Assembly (NCBI GenBank): GCA_965217075.1
Contig: CBDCHC010000008.1
Coordinates: 124,001 to 188,000, forward strand
Length of the DNA: 64,000 nt
Origin: CBDCHC01 sp965217075
Lineage (GTDB): Bacteria; Pseudomonadota; Gammaproteobacteria; PS1; Pseudothioglobaceae
Direction of reading: 5' to 3'
Shown: in pieces, positions 8,368-17,749 of the stretch
Layout of the letters: the number at the start of each line of letters is the position of its first letter
How positions within the stretch are numbered: position 1 is the first letter of the stretch
Notes under the pieces: model-generated
Database searches by the model: none
Told to the model about the DNA's origin: nothing
What the model saw: the letters and a program-made list of their open reading frames with translations, nothing else
Program-made: the position numbers and the translations under genes

Positions 8368-10342
8368 ATTCTCTAAGATAACTCGTCTTAATATTTTTAT
8401 AATTTTATTATTTTTATTGCTATTTTTTATTTATCGTTTGACTTTTTTTATTATATTTAAAACAGATGATTTAGCTATAAATGACATAATTTATGCGTTT
8501 TATATAGGACTGAAATTTGATTTAAGGTTAGCAATTATTATTGTATTGCCTATATTTTTTATTGCTTGGATAAAATACTTATCACCTTTAAAAAATAATA
8601 TTTTTAATAAAATATGGAAAATTTATTTAACCTTAATATTTAGTTTTTTATTATTAGTATTTTTTCTTGATTTTGGTCATTATTCATATCTACATACTCA
8701 TTTAGATAAAACTATTTTAAGGTTTATTTATAATACTACCATTTCAGCAATAATGTTATGGCAAAGTTATCCGTTATTGAAAATAATATTATTTTTTATA
8801 ACTCTAATTATTATTTTTTATAAAAGCATTACTATAATTTTTAATAAAATTAAACAACAACAAGAATACAAGTTATCTCTTATATACAAAATAATTATAA
8901 ATACCACAATAGCAATAGCAATATTTATGGCCTTATTTGGTAAAATATCCACCTACCCTCTTAGATGGGTTGACGCTTATTTTAGCCCTAATAGTTTTAT
9001 TGCTGATTTAACACACAATCCAGCACTATATGCTTATGATACCTTAAGATACGCTGATACTAATTATGACATAAAACTTACGCAAAAATATTTCCCTATT
9101 ATTAAAAAGTATTTAAAATTAAATCCTAATAATAAAGCCTTAAATTACAATAGAGAACTTATACCAACAACTATAATTAATAAAAAAGTAAATGTAGTAT
9201 TAGTATTTTTAGAATCTTTTGCTGGTTATAAAACAGGGTTATTTGGCAATCCACTTAACTCTAGCCCCAATTTTGATAAATTAGCCAAAAATAGCTTATT
9301 TTTTAAAAATTTTTATGTAGCACATACTGGCACTGCTAGAAGTGTTTTTGCTAATATTACCAGTTTGATAGATACTCAATTAGTTAAAACAGCAACAAGA
9401 AATCCCCTTATTGTTGAACAAAATACGGTTATAGATGTATTTAATAACTATGAGAAATTTTATTTTTTAGGTGGTAACGCTAATTGGGGCAATATTCGTG
9501 GAGTATTAAAAAACAATATAGATAATTTACATATAATTGAAGAAGGAGACTATAAAGCACCAATACAAGATGTATGGGGTATTTCTGATGCTGATTTATT
9601 TTTAGCAGCAGCTAAAACATTAAAACGCAGTAAAAAACCATTTTTTGCTATAATTCAAACATCTGGTAATCATAGACCTTACACTATTCCTCAACCTAAT
9701 TATAATTTTAAGGCTATTAAATTTAGTGATAATGAAGTTAAAAAATATGGTTTTCAATCACTTAAAGAGTTAAATTCTTTTCATTTTATGGATCACAGTA
9801 TAGGGCTTTTTATTAAACAAATGCAACAAAATAAATTATATGAAAATACTATTTTTGTATTTTTTGCTGATCATGGTATCAATTATAACAATGGCAAGCA
9901 TCGCCCTAAATTTGAAACTAAACTTAACATTGGTAGCTATCATGTTCCTCTTATTATACATTCCCCAAAATTTATAACACCTAGAGTGAATACTACTATA
10001 ATGAGCCATATAGACACACTGCCAACCTTAGCAGGCTTAATGGGCAAGAAATACACTTTAAGTGGGTTAGGTCGCAATATGTTAAACGATAAATATAAAA
10101 ACGAACAATACGCTTTTTTTATTGAACACGGAGTGATTCCTACTATTGGTGTTATTGGTAAAAACTTTTTATTTAGTATGCGTGCAGATGACACTAAAGA
10201 AAGATTATCTGCATTAACAGATAATATAGCCGATATACAAAAGCATAATATTAAACTACATAAAATGAAACAACTAACTTTAGCTATTTATCATACTAAT
10301 AAATATTTGCTTTATCATAATAAAAAACAAGATACTAAATAA
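8357..10342 (+). CDS. LTA-synthase-family sulfatase-fold transferase
   Basis: A 661-residue inner-membrane protein. Five hydrophobic segments occupy roughly residues 10-200, followed by a periplasmic alkaline-phosphatase/sulfatase domain. Domain marks are VVLVFLESFAGYKTG (metal-binding Glu), AHTGTARSVFA (catalytic Thr in the family position), FAIIQTSGNHRPY and FFADHGINY. Family members transfer phosphoglycerol or phosphoethanolamine from phospholipids to envelope glycans. In this LPS operon, decoration of LPS core or periplasmic glucan is the likely job. It overlaps the upstream gene by 11 bases. Confidence 0.8.
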   Translation: MLNKFSKITRLNIFIILLFLLLFFIYRLTFFIIFKTDDLAINDIIYAFYIGLKFDLRLAIIIVLPIFFIAWIKYLSPLKNNIFNKIWKIYLTLIFSFLLLVFFLDFGHYSYLHTHLDKTILRFIYNTTISAIMLWQSYPLLKIILFFITLIIIFYKSITIIFNKIKQQQEYKLSLIYKIIINTTIAIAIFMALFGKISTYPLRWVDAYFSPNSFIADLTHNPALYAYDTLRYADTNYDIKLTQKYFPIIKKYLKLNPNNKALNYNRELIPTTIINKKVNVVLVFLESFAGYKTGLFGNPLNSSPNFDKLAKNSLFFKNFYVAHTGTARSVFANITSLIDTQLVKTATRNPLIVEQNTVIDVFNNYEKFYFLGGNANWGNIRGVLKNNIDNLHIIEEGDYKAPIQDVWGISDADLFLAAAKTLKRSKKPFFAIIQTSGNHRPYTIPQPNYNFKAIKFSDNEVKKYGFQSLKELNSFHFMDHSIGLFIKQMQQNKLYENTIFVFFADHGINYNNGKHRPKFETKLNIGSYHVPLIIHSPKFITPRVNTTIMSHIDTLPTLAGLMGKKYTLSGLGRNMLNDKYKNEQYAFFIEHGVIPTIGVIGKNFLFSMRADDTKERLSALTDNIADIQKHNIKLHKMKQLTLAIYHTNKYLLYHNKKQDTK

Positions 10343-10350
10343 ATAATATA

Positions 10351-11610
10351 TTATTTATTAATGCTAAATGCATCTAATGTCTGTTGATTACCATTAACAA
10401 AATAAGCACTTAATTTATTATTGCTAATGCGTAAAATAAGAGAGCCAATATCATTAATACCAATAAGCATAGCCTTATGATTAAGAGTTTCTTTGTCATT
10501 TTTAGATGAGCTGCCTACTACTGCATAAATAGTACCAGTATCTTTTTTATTATAAATATTATTATCACCACTATTTACTATCATTTTTGCTGAGAATGAA
10601 GCGCTTTTTCCATAATGACCTTTAATTAAATGTGAGCGTTCATAAGAATGAGAATGCCCGCTTAATACTAAATCAACACTAAATTTCTCCAATATTGGCA
10701 AAACATGTTCGCGCATATAAATCATTTTTCCCCAACTATCACGATAACTGTCAGAATCATGCGAACCTTTAGTATAAGGCGGTGAGTGAAATAAAGCTAC
10801 AGTCCATTTTAATTTATTAGCTGCTAAATCTGTTGCTAACCACTCTACCATTTTATTAGTACGTAGAATTGGTATTTTTTCAGAATTTAAAAAAACGAAA
10901 TGTATATTAGCATAATCAAAAGAATAATAACTTTCTGTGCCAGATGCAATTCCACCTAACTCTCCATTAGTAGGAAAATCAAATATATCATAAAAGGCAT
11001 CACGACGCTCATCATGATTGCCGTAAGCTGGCCAAATATTAATTTGGCTTAAAGTATTTTGATATGTATTAAAAATAGCTTGTTGATATTCTATATTTCT
11101 ACCAGATCTATAAGCATTGTCACCTGTAGTTAAAATTAAATTAAATTGTTGTTGATTTTTTTCTTGTAAAAACCCATAAGCTGCTGTGATGACTTTATTA
11201 AGATTTTTATTATTTTTACCAGCATCTCCTAATACCCAAAACCATAAATCTTTACTATTAACTAATGGTGCTGTATTAAAATTATAAATTTTATCTAAAA
11301 TTTTATAATAATATTTAGTATCAGCATGTAAATTATTAAGTATTATTTTATGCTTTTTTTTAACTATTTTTTCCTGTTTATGAAGACTTAAATTATTTTT
11401 ATCAGTACCATAATATAGAGTTATTTTCTTAGCAATTATATTTTGAAATTTAATAGTAGCCCTATCACTGCCTACCATTTGCATATAAGGTAGCCGTAAA
11501 CCATCATATTTACTATCAAAATATTTTTGCCCCGTACGAGCAATAATAGCAATCATAATAATTAATATAGCAACAAATAATATTTTGTGTTTAAAAATAA
11601 ATTTAGCCAT
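10351..11610 (-). CDS. metallophosphoesterase, purple-acid-phosphatase-like
   Basis: A 419-residue exported or membrane-anchored phosphoesterase. Residues 8-25 form a signal anchor. A fibronectin-like N-terminal domain (about 35-115) precedes the calcineurin-like domain. Metal ligands are seen in WVLGDAGKN (GDxG), LTTGDNAY (GDN), PAYGNHDER (GNHD), ALFHSPPY and LVLSGHSHSYER (GHxH). The order and spacing match type 3 purple acid phosphatases. It converges on the sulfatase-fold gene with an 8-base gap and is divergent from the heptosyltransferase gene. Substrate not known. Confidence 0.82.
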   Translation of the reverse strand: MAKFIFKHKILFVAILIIMIAIIARTGQKYFDSKYDGLRLPYMQMVGSDRATIKFQNIIAKKITLYYGTDKNNLSLHKQEKIVKKKHKIILNNLHADTKYYYKILDKIYNFNTAPLVNSKDLWFWVLGDAGKNNKNLNKVITAAYGFLQEKNQQQFNLILTTGDNAYRSGRNIEYQQAIFNTYQNTLSQINIWPAYGNHDERRDAFYDIFDFPTNGELGGIASGTESYYSFDYANIHFVFLNSEKIPILRTNKMVEWLATDLAANKLKWTVALFHSPPYTKGSHDSDSYRDSWGKMIYMREHVLPILEKFSVDLVLSGHSHSYERSHLIKGHYGKSASFSAKMIVNSGDNNIYNKKDTGTIYAVVGSSSKNDKETLNHKAMLIGINDIGSLILRISNNKLSAYFVNGNQQTLDAFSINK

Positions 11611-11665
11611 AATTATAAAAATTTAATTACTATAAAATTAAAGCTATTATTTTATACTATTTATT

Positions 11666-12604
11666 ATGCAAAAAATTTTTATTGAGATTCCTACATGGTT
11701 AGGAGATACTGTAATGACAACACCTGCCATAGAAAATATTTGCGCTAAATATCCTAAGGCACATCTAACTATTTTTGGCTCTAAAATAGCTACACAAATT
11801 TTTACATACCATCCACAAGTAAAAAAAATTATTATAGATAAAAGTAGAATAAGTAAAAATAGATTTTTTTATCTATATAAAATAACAAAAAAACTACATA
11901 AATTTGACATTGCAATTTCTTTTAGAAGAAGAATTTTTGCTAAAATTTTAATATTTTTTATTACGGCTAAAGTTAAATATGTTTATAAAAGATCTAAAAT
12001 AAAAAATAAACATTTGGTTATTCGTTACAATAATTTTATCAATTATGCTTTTAAAATAAATACTATAGCAGCAAAATTAAAAATTCATCTTTTACCACAA
12101 ACAAAAAATATCTCTAATAAGTCTTTAGGTATAAATCCAGGCGCAACTTATGGTAGTGCCAAATGCTGGTATGCTAATAAATTTGCTACAGTTGCTAATA
12201 ATTTTACTGACAAAAAAATTATAATTTTTGGGAGCGATAAAGAAACAAATATAGCTAATAAAATAACAACTCAACTAATTACTAATAATTATCTTAATTT
12301 ATCTGGAAAATTATCAATTATAGAATTATGTAAGTATATTAAAAATTTAGATATATTTATAACGGCAGATAGTGGTCCTATGCATATAGCAGCAGCATTT
12401 AATATTAAAACTGTTGCTTTATTCGGCCCTACTAAAGATTATGAAACTTCACCATGGAAAAATCCTTATGCAGTAATTTTAAAAAAATATTTTTCTTGCC
12501 AGCCTTGTATGCAAAAAATATGCCATTTAACTGGCAATAAATATCATCAATGTATGCAAACAATAACAGCAAATGAAGTAATAAAAACTATAAAATCTTT
12601 TTAA
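11666..12604 (+). CDS. waaF: ADP-heptose:LPS heptosyltransferase II
   Basis: A 312-residue GT9 enzyme that adds the second heptose to the LPS inner core. It begins IEIPTWLGDTVMTTPAIENI, which is the WaaF form of the N-terminal motif, and has LGINPGATYGSAKCW, ITADSGPMHIAAAF and VALFGPTKDYETSPW. The C-terminus has the paired Cys motif CQPCMQKIC, also usual in WaaF. It is convergent with gph; the two 3' ends overlap by 17 bases. Assignment is strong. Confidence 0.9.
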   Translation: MQKIFIEIPTWLGDTVMTTPAIENICAKYPKAHLTIFGSKIATQIFTYHPQVKKIIIDKSRISKNRFFYLYKITKKLHKFDIAISFRRRIFAKILIFFITAKVKYVYKRSKIKNKHLVIRYNNFINYAFKINTIAAKLKIHLLPQTKNISNKSLGINPGATYGSAKCWYANKFATVANNFTDKKIIIFGSDKETNIANKITTQLITNNYLNLSGKLSIIELCKYIKNLDIFITADSGPMHIAAAFNIKTVALFGPTKDYETSPWKNPYAVILKKYFSCQPCMQKICHLTGNKYHQCMQTITANEVIKTIKSF

Positions 12605-13256
12605 GTTCTACCATAGAATCAATAATTAAATCAGGGTTAAAATCAGCAATATTTTTACCATGATTATAACCATAACTCATACAAATAATTTTAAAGCCAG
12701 CAGCGCGAGAAGCATAAATATCACTAATTGAATCACCTATCATTAAACAGTTTTTTACTGGTACTTTAAAATGATTGGCAGCATGTAATAGTGGCAGTGG
12801 ATCTGGTTTTTTTTTAGACAAGGTATTACCAGATATAATAATTTTAAATTTATCAAAAATATTTAAATCTTTAAGTAATGGGTAAGTAAACTGCTGTGCT
12901 TTATTAGTTATACAGCCAATAATATAATCTTGTTGTATTAAATAATTAATTCCTGTTAATACGCCTGGATATAAACTTGATCTTTTGCTTGTATTTTTAG
13001 CATATAAATCTATAAATATAGTATATGCTTTAGCAAACATATCATCATCTTCATTAACTTCTAGTTTGCCAGCTAAACTACGTCTAACTAAAGTCTCTAC
13101 TCCATTACCAACCCAATTTCTAATTTTATCCTCTTCCCATGTTTTTCTACCAATTTTAAGCATCATTTTATTGATACAATAACTTAAATCAGGTACACTA
13201 TCAACTAAAGTACCATCAACATCTATCATTATTAGTTGTGTATTTATTTTTTTCAT
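12588..13256 (-). CDS. gph: phosphoglycolate phosphatase, HAD family
   Basis: A 222-residue HAD hydrolase, the usual Gph length. Motif I is MIDVDGTLVDSVPDL (nucleophile DxDGT), the cap helix region follows, then ITNKAQQF (motif II), KKKPDPLPLLHAA (motif III Lys) and MIGDSISDIYASRAAG (motif IV). It removes phosphoglycolate formed in DNA repair or by RuBisCO, or acts on a related small phosphate ester. It is divergent from proC with a 37-base gap. Confidence 0.85.
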   Translation of the reverse strand: MKKINTQLIMIDVDGTLVDSVPDLSYCINKMMLKIGRKTWEEDKIRNWVGNGVETLVRRSLAGKLEVNEDDDMFAKAYTIFIDLYAKNTSKRSSLYPGVLTGINYLIQQDYIIGCITNKAQQFTYPLLKDLNIFDKFKIIISGNTLSKKKPDPLPLLHAANHFKVPVKNCLMIGDSISDIYASRAAGFKIICMSYGYNHGKNIADFNPDLIIDSMVELKKIL

Positions 13257-13293
13257 TTAAAATTAATCTATAGTTTGTAAAAAAAGTATTTTA

Positions 13294-14094
13294 ATGCAAA
13301 AAAAAATAAAAATTGGCTTTATTGGTGCTGGTAATATGGCAAATGCTATGATAACTGGTATGCTTAAAAATAATTTTACTGCCGTTGATATAACAGTCAG
13401 TGATATCAATCATCAATTGTTATCATCTCTTAAAGATAAATTTAATATTAACACAACTACTAATAATTGTATTGTGGTTAATAATTGTAATGTAATTATT
13501 CTATCAGTAAAACCACAAAATATTAAAGAGTTATGCAGGCAAATATGTCATGAAATTAAGCAAGATAAAATTATTATCTCTATTGCTGCTGGCATTACCA
13601 CAAAACAATTAGGACAATATTTAAATACTAATAATATAGTGCGTGCTATGCCAAATTGTGCAGCAATTATTGGTGAAAGTGTAACCGGTATTTTTGCTGA
13701 AAATCTAATAAATAAAAAAATAATAGATGATATATTTATTAGTATTGGTATAAGCATTTGGTTAGATGATGAAAAATTAATAGATAGTATTACTGCAATC
13801 TCTGGTAGTGGTCCAGCATATTTCTTTTTAATATTTGAGATAATTATATCCAATGCAATTATTCTAGGTATAAGCGCTAAAGATGCAAAAAAAATATGTT
13901 TACAGACAGCTCTTGGTGCGGCAAAAATGGCAGTAAACAATAATATACATACATTGAAACAGCAAGTAACTTCTCGTGGTGGAACTACTGAAGCAGCACT
14001 GCAATGCTTTGCTGATAATAATATAGATACCATTATACAAAAAGCAATATTAGCTGCTAAAGATCGTGCTGTAGAATTGTCAAATGATAATTAA
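13294..14094 (+). CDS. proC: pyrroline-5-carboxylate reductase
   Basis: The last step of proline synthesis, reducing pyrroline-5-carboxylate with NAD(P)H. The protein has 266 residues, the family size. It shows the Rossmann motif IGFIGAGNMANAMI, IILSVKPQN, the VRAMPNCAAIIGES segment, and the C-terminal signature TAISGSGPAYFF with ARGGTTEAAL-like TSRGGTTEAALQCF. It overlaps the small membrane-protein gene downstream by 11 bases. Confidence 0.93.
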   Translation: MQKKIKIGFIGAGNMANAMITGMLKNNFTAVDITVSDINHQLLSSLKDKFNINTTTNNCIVVNNCNVIILSVKPQNIKELCRQICHEIKQDKIIISIAAGITTKQLGQYLNTNNIVRAMPNCAAIIGESVTGIFAENLINKKIIDDIFISIGISIWLDDEKLIDSITAISGSGPAYFFLIFEIIISNAIILGISAKDAKKICLQTALGAAKMAVNNNIHTLKQQVTSRGGTTEAALQCFADNNIDTIIQKAILAAKDRAVELSNDN

Positions 14095-14482
14095 AATTAA
14101 CTATTCAAAAATAGAATTATTTATCTTTAGTAGTATGAGTTTAACTACTTTGTTAATTGTTTGGTATTTCAATATAGTCATCTATCTGCAATTATTTTTA
14201 ACTTTAATTATTATTATTTATAGTATTTGGCAGCTAAAAAGAATACTTACTACTAATATAAAACTTATCATAAATGATGAAATATTCATTAAAGACAATA
14301 AGTTATATAATCTTAATATTGTAAATAATAGCTTACTTACAATAGTTTATTATAGTTATCATCCTCATATAAAAACTAAATTTAGATTAAATATATTTTA
14401 TGATAGCTGTAATGATTATGATATTTATCAAATCAATAGAGAATTAAAAAAAATAACGCACAATAAGTCAAATAAGGTATAA
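14084..14482 (+). CDS. small membrane protein, YgfX/CptA-like
   Basis: 132 residues with two N-terminal hydrophobic helices (about 12-30 and 34-52), a soluble beta-rich middle and a C-terminal stretch, IFYDSCNDYDIYQINRELKKI. That plan and the ending resemble the YgfX/CptA family, whose C-terminus carries a D-S-x-R-x-LR pattern. The similarity is weak, so the protein may be simply an unknown inner-membrane protein. It overlaps proC, so they are likely cotranscribed, and it is followed by a clear hairpin terminator. Confidence 0.45.
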   Translation: MIIKINYSKIELFIFSSMSLTTLLIVWYFNIVIYLQLFLTLIIIIYSIWQLKRILTTNIKLIINDEIFIKDNKLYNLNIVNNSLLTIVYYSYHPHIKTKFRLNIFYDSCNDYDIYQINRELKKITHNKSNKV

Positions 14483-14513
14483 TAATTTCATTCTAAAGGT
14501 GGATATAAAGAAT

Positions 14514-14568
14514 AATGACGTTCTTTCTTTTAAGATTTTTTATCTTAAATGTTAGCGTCATTTTTTTG
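14514..14568 (+). terminator. intrinsic terminator after proC operon
   Basis: An interrupted hairpin with AATGACG pairing CGTCATT at the base and TTTTAAGAT pairing ATCTTAAA near the loop, followed by a run of seven T. It separates the proC transcript from glnK. Confidence 0.75.
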
Positions 14569-14660
14569 CCAGTTTTACTGTAAAAACCAAAAAAACATAG
14601 TTGTCAGTATATTGTAAATTATTAGTATATTGATTTTTTATATTTATAAGGAGTAAATTT

Positions 14661-15005
14661 ATGAAAATGATAACAGCAATAATCAAACCATTTAAACTTG
14701 ATGAGGTGCGTGAATCTTTATCTGAAATTGGTGTATCTGGTATTACAACCACTGAAGTAAAGGGTTTTGGCAGGCAGAAAGGACACACAGAACTATATCG
14801 TGGTAGTGAGTATGTAGTTGATTTTTTACCAAAAATTAAAATAGAGATTGCTACAACGAAAGATAAAATTGATACTATCATTGCAACTATTATCAGCAGT
14901 GCAAAAACTGAAAATGGTAATTTTGGTGATGGCAAAATTTTTATTAGTGATTTAGGAAATGTAATACGTATTCGCACTGGTGAAATTGGTGTTGAGGCAA
15001 TATAG
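14661..15005 (+). CDS. glnK: PII nitrogen regulatory protein
   Basis: A 114-residue PII trimer subunit that senses 2-oxoglutarate, ATP/ADP and, after uridylylation, glutamine status. Landmarks are MITAIIKPFKLDEVRESL at the N-terminus, the T-loop GRQKGHTELYRGSEY with the modifiable Tyr in ELYRG, and the C-loop GDGKIFISDL. A ribosome binding site AAGGAG lies 8 bases upstream. Position just before amtB makes GlnK the better name than GlnB: in this pair GlnK blocks the AmtB channel when nitrogen is plentiful. Confidence 0.92.
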   Translation: MKMITAIIKPFKLDEVRESLSEIGVSGITTTEVKGFGRQKGHTELYRGSEYVVDFLPKIKIEIATTKDKIDTIIATIISSAKTENGNFGDGKIFISDLGNVIRIRTGEIGVEAI

Positions 15006-15013
15006 TAAAAATT

Positions 15014-16276
15014 ATGGAAAATCAAATATTTGAATTACAATATGCAATAGATACTTTTTATTTTTTAATTATGGGGGCTTTGGTTATGTGGATGGCAGCT
15101 GGCTTTTCTATGCTTGAAGCCGGTCTTGTGCGCGCTAAAAATACCACTGAAATTTTAACTAAAAATATTGGATTATATGCAATTGCTTGTAGTACATATT
15201 TATTAGTTGGATACGAAATTATGTATGGTGGTAGTTATTTTTTAAATGGCATTAATGGAGGGGTTGATTTAGTCCAAAATGCCCTTAAGTCATCTGCTGA
15301 AAATGGCTTTGCTGGTGATAGTGTTTATTCTAAAGCCGCTGATTTTTTCTTTCAAGTAGTATTTGTTGCAACTGCTATGAGTATAGTCTCAGGCGCTGTA
15401 GCTGAAAGAATGAAATTATTTTCATTCTTTATTTTTGCTATTATTTTTACTGCAATAATATATCCGTTAGAAGGCTCTTGGACTTGGGGAGGAAATGATG
15501 TTTTTAACTTATTCAGCTTAGCTAATTTTAAAGATTTTGCTGGCTCTGGCATTGTACATATGGCAGGAGGGGCAGCAGCCTTATCTGCAGTTATTATCTT
15601 AGGAGCTAGAAATGGAAAATATGATAAAAATGGCAATTCTAAAGCAATAACTGGTGCCAATATGCCTCTTGCAGCACTTGGAACATTTATTTTATGGATG
15701 GGTTGGTTTGGTTTTAATGGTGGGTCGGTCTTAAAATTAGGAGATATTGTTAGCAGCAATACTATAGCAATGGTATTTTTAAATACTAACGCTGCTGCTG
15801 CTGGCGGTGTAATTGCAGCTCTAATTTTAGCAAAAATTTGGTTTGGTAAGGCTGATCTTACTATGGCACTAAATGGCGCTTTAGCTGGTTTAGTTGCAAT
15901 TACAGCAGAACCAAGTACACCAAGTCCGTTGCAAGCATTAACATTTGGTATCATTGCAGGATTGATTGTTGTAGTATCAATTATTGTAATTGATAAAAAA
16001 CTTCACCTTGATGATCCAGTTGGAGCAATTAGCGTGCATGGAGTTATTGGTTTGTTTGGTTTATTAATTGTACCAATTACTAACAATGAAGCAACATTTA
16101 TTGCACAAATTATAGGTGCAATTACAATTTTTATATGGGTATTTGTTTCTTCTATTATTATTTGGTTTGTACTAAAAAAAATAATTGGCATAAGAGTTAA
16201 TAAAGAAGAAGAAATGATAGGTAGCGATATTGCTGAATGCGGTATAGAAGCATATCCAGAGTTTAATAATAAATAA
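15014..16276 (+). CDS. amtB: ammonium transporter
   Basis: A 420-residue Amt/Rh channel with 11 predicted membrane helices. Landmarks are MWMAAGFSMLEAGLVR in the first helices, the Amt signature around FAGSGIVHMAGGAAAL containing the first pore His, and PVGAISVHGVIGLFG with the second pore His. It conducts ammonia/ammonium into the cell. It begins 8 bases after glnK. The C-terminal cytosolic tail, needed for GlnK docking, is present (GSDIAECGIEAYPEF). Confidence 0.94.
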   Translation: MENQIFELQYAIDTFYFLIMGALVMWMAAGFSMLEAGLVRAKNTTEILTKNIGLYAIACSTYLLVGYEIMYGGSYFLNGINGGVDLVQNALKSSAENGFAGDSVYSKAADFFFQVVFVATAMSIVSGAVAERMKLFSFFIFAIIFTAIIYPLEGSWTWGGNDVFNLFSLANFKDFAGSGIVHMAGGAAALSAVIILGARNGKYDKNGNSKAITGANMPLAALGTFILWMGWFGFNGGSVLKLGDIVSSNTIAMVFLNTNAAAAGGVIAALILAKIWFGKADLTMALNGALAGLVAITAEPSTPSPLQALTFGIIAGLIVVVSIIVIDKKLHLDDPVGAISVHGVIGLFGLLIVPITNNEATFIAQIIGAITIFIWVFVSSIIIWFVLKKIIGIRVNKEEEMIGSDIAECGIEAYPEFNNK

Positions 16277-16289
16277 TAAAGGAGAAAAA

Positions 16290-16943
16290 GTGAAAAATAT
16301 AAATAAAATAATAATTAGTCTAATAATAATGTTGTTTACTATAAATACAATAGCTGCTGATAACGAAAAAATAAAATCTTTAAGTGCTAATATTACTATT
16401 GCTAATGATTATGTATGGCGTGGTATGCCTCAGCATAGTAATAACAAAGAAATAACTTTATCAGGCGGGTTTGATTATGATTTTAATAATAATTTTAGCG
16501 CTGGTGTTTGGGGCTCTAATGTTAGTTTTGTAGATAGTGATGGCAACAATGCTTCAGTTGAATTTGATTTATATGGCGAATATGCAGGTAGCTATAAAAA
16601 TATAGGTTATAACATTGGTTATATTAGCTATATATTTCCTAATGCGAAAGCAGCAAATATTGCTGAAGCTTACTTTGGTGTTAATTATAAAGGCTTTTCT
16701 CTTACTAAATATTTAGGTATGAAAGATGCAAATGATAACTTAGAATTTTCTTATAATGTAAATATAGCAAATATTAGTACTACTTTTACTTACGGAGATT
16801 ACGATAAAAGCAATAAATATTTATCTATTGGTTTAAGCAAAGTTTTTAAAGATATTATATATACTCTTACAATTAGCAATAATGATCCAATAAATAATGC
16901 TAAGAAAAATTATGTAGTTTTTAGTATCGGCAAAATATTCTAA
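16290..16943 (+). CDS. TorF-family putative porin (copy 1)
   Basis: A 217-residue outer-membrane protein of the TIGR02001/TorF group. It starts at GTG with a good AAGGAG 7-8 bases before it. Residues 1-22 are a signal peptide ending near AADNE. The rest is alternating beta-strand sequence with NITIANDYVWRGMPQH, SGGFDYDFNNNFSAGVWG and a C-terminal strand ending in Phe, as in beta-barrels inserted by BamA. The family is commonly coded beside glnK-amtB, suggesting a role in nitrogen-compound uptake; this role is inference. Confidence 0.78.
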   Translation: MKNINKIIISLIIMLFTINTIAADNEKIKSLSANITIANDYVWRGMPQHSNNKEITLSGGFDYDFNNNFSAGVWGSNVSFVDSDGNNASVEFDLYGEYAGSYKNIGYNIGYISYIFPNAKAANIAEAYFGVNYKGFSLTKYLGMKDANDNLEFSYNVNIANISTTFTYGDYDKSNKYLSIGLSKVFKDIIYTLTISNNDPINNAKKNYVVFSIGKIF

Positions 16944-16946
16944 TTA

Positions 16947-17011
16947 ATAGCAGATTATTTTAATACTTACTAATTACAACTAATTAGCTAGAATGATCTG
17001 CTTTTTTTATT
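16947..17011 (+). terminator. probable intrinsic terminator
   Basis: AGCAGATTATT near the start pairs with AATGATCTGCT near the end (one mismatch), followed by a T run. It lies between the two TorF genes and would limit readthrough into the second copy. Confidence 0.55.
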
Positions 17012-17024
17012 ATTAATAATTAAT

Positions 17025-17666
17025 ATGTTTAATAAATTTAATTTATTTTTTATAACAATTCTTTGTGTTATTAATACTTTAGCAAATACAACAAATAATA
17101 AAGCTATAAGTGCTAATATTTCTATAGCAACAGATTATATTTCTCGCGGTATAGATCAGCATAGTGGCAATGATAGACTAACACTATCTGGTGGTTTTGA
17201 TTATGATTTTCATAATAATTTTAATATTGGTGTTTGGGGCTCTAACGTTAGTTTTAAAGAAAATGATAAAATTGCCTCAATTCAATTTGACTTATACGGC
17301 GAATATACAATTAACTATAAAGATATAAATTATAATATTGGTTATACTAAAAGTACTTTTCCTGGCTTAACAACTCTAAATAGCGATGAAATATATGTTA
17401 GTGTTGCTTATAATAATTTTAATATCACCCAATATGTTGGCATAAAAAACACTGATAATAATTTAGAGCTTAGTTATCAAGCAAATATATTTAAAGTTGA
17501 TACTACATTTATTTATGGTGATTATATTAATAATAATAAATATTTTTCTATTATATTTGTTAAAAAACTCGGTGAATTAACTTATACTATTAGCCTTCAT
17601 ACGCATAATCTAAGTAATCATAATAAAAAAAATTATGCTGTTTTTGGTATTAGTAAAGCTTTTTAA
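17025..17666 (+). CDS. TorF-family putative porin (copy 2)
   Basis: A 213-residue paralogue of the upstream porin. The pattern NISIATDYISRGIDQHSG, SGGFDYDFHNNFNIGVWG and a final aromatic residue match copy 1 almost position by position, so the pair arose by tandem duplication and has diverged. Residues 1-20 look like a signal peptide (cleavage near LANTT). It has its own terminator-separated unit and may be expressed separately from glnK-amtB. Function unknown beyond outer-membrane localisation. Confidence 0.72.
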   Translation: MFNKFNLFFITILCVINTLANTTNNKAISANISIATDYISRGIDQHSGNDRLTLSGGFDYDFHNNFNIGVWGSNVSFKENDKIASIQFDLYGEYTINYKDINYNIGYTKSTFPGLTTLNSDEIYVSVAYNNFNITQYVGIKNTDNNLELSYQANIFKVDTTFIYGDYINNNKYFSIIFVKKLGELTYTISLHTHNLSNHNKKNYAVFGISKAF

Positions 17667-17749
17667 AAAATAAATAATTATAATTATTACCTATCTAATT
17701 GCTACTAACTATTAAAATAGCTTTATTTTAAATACTTAACTTAACCTTA

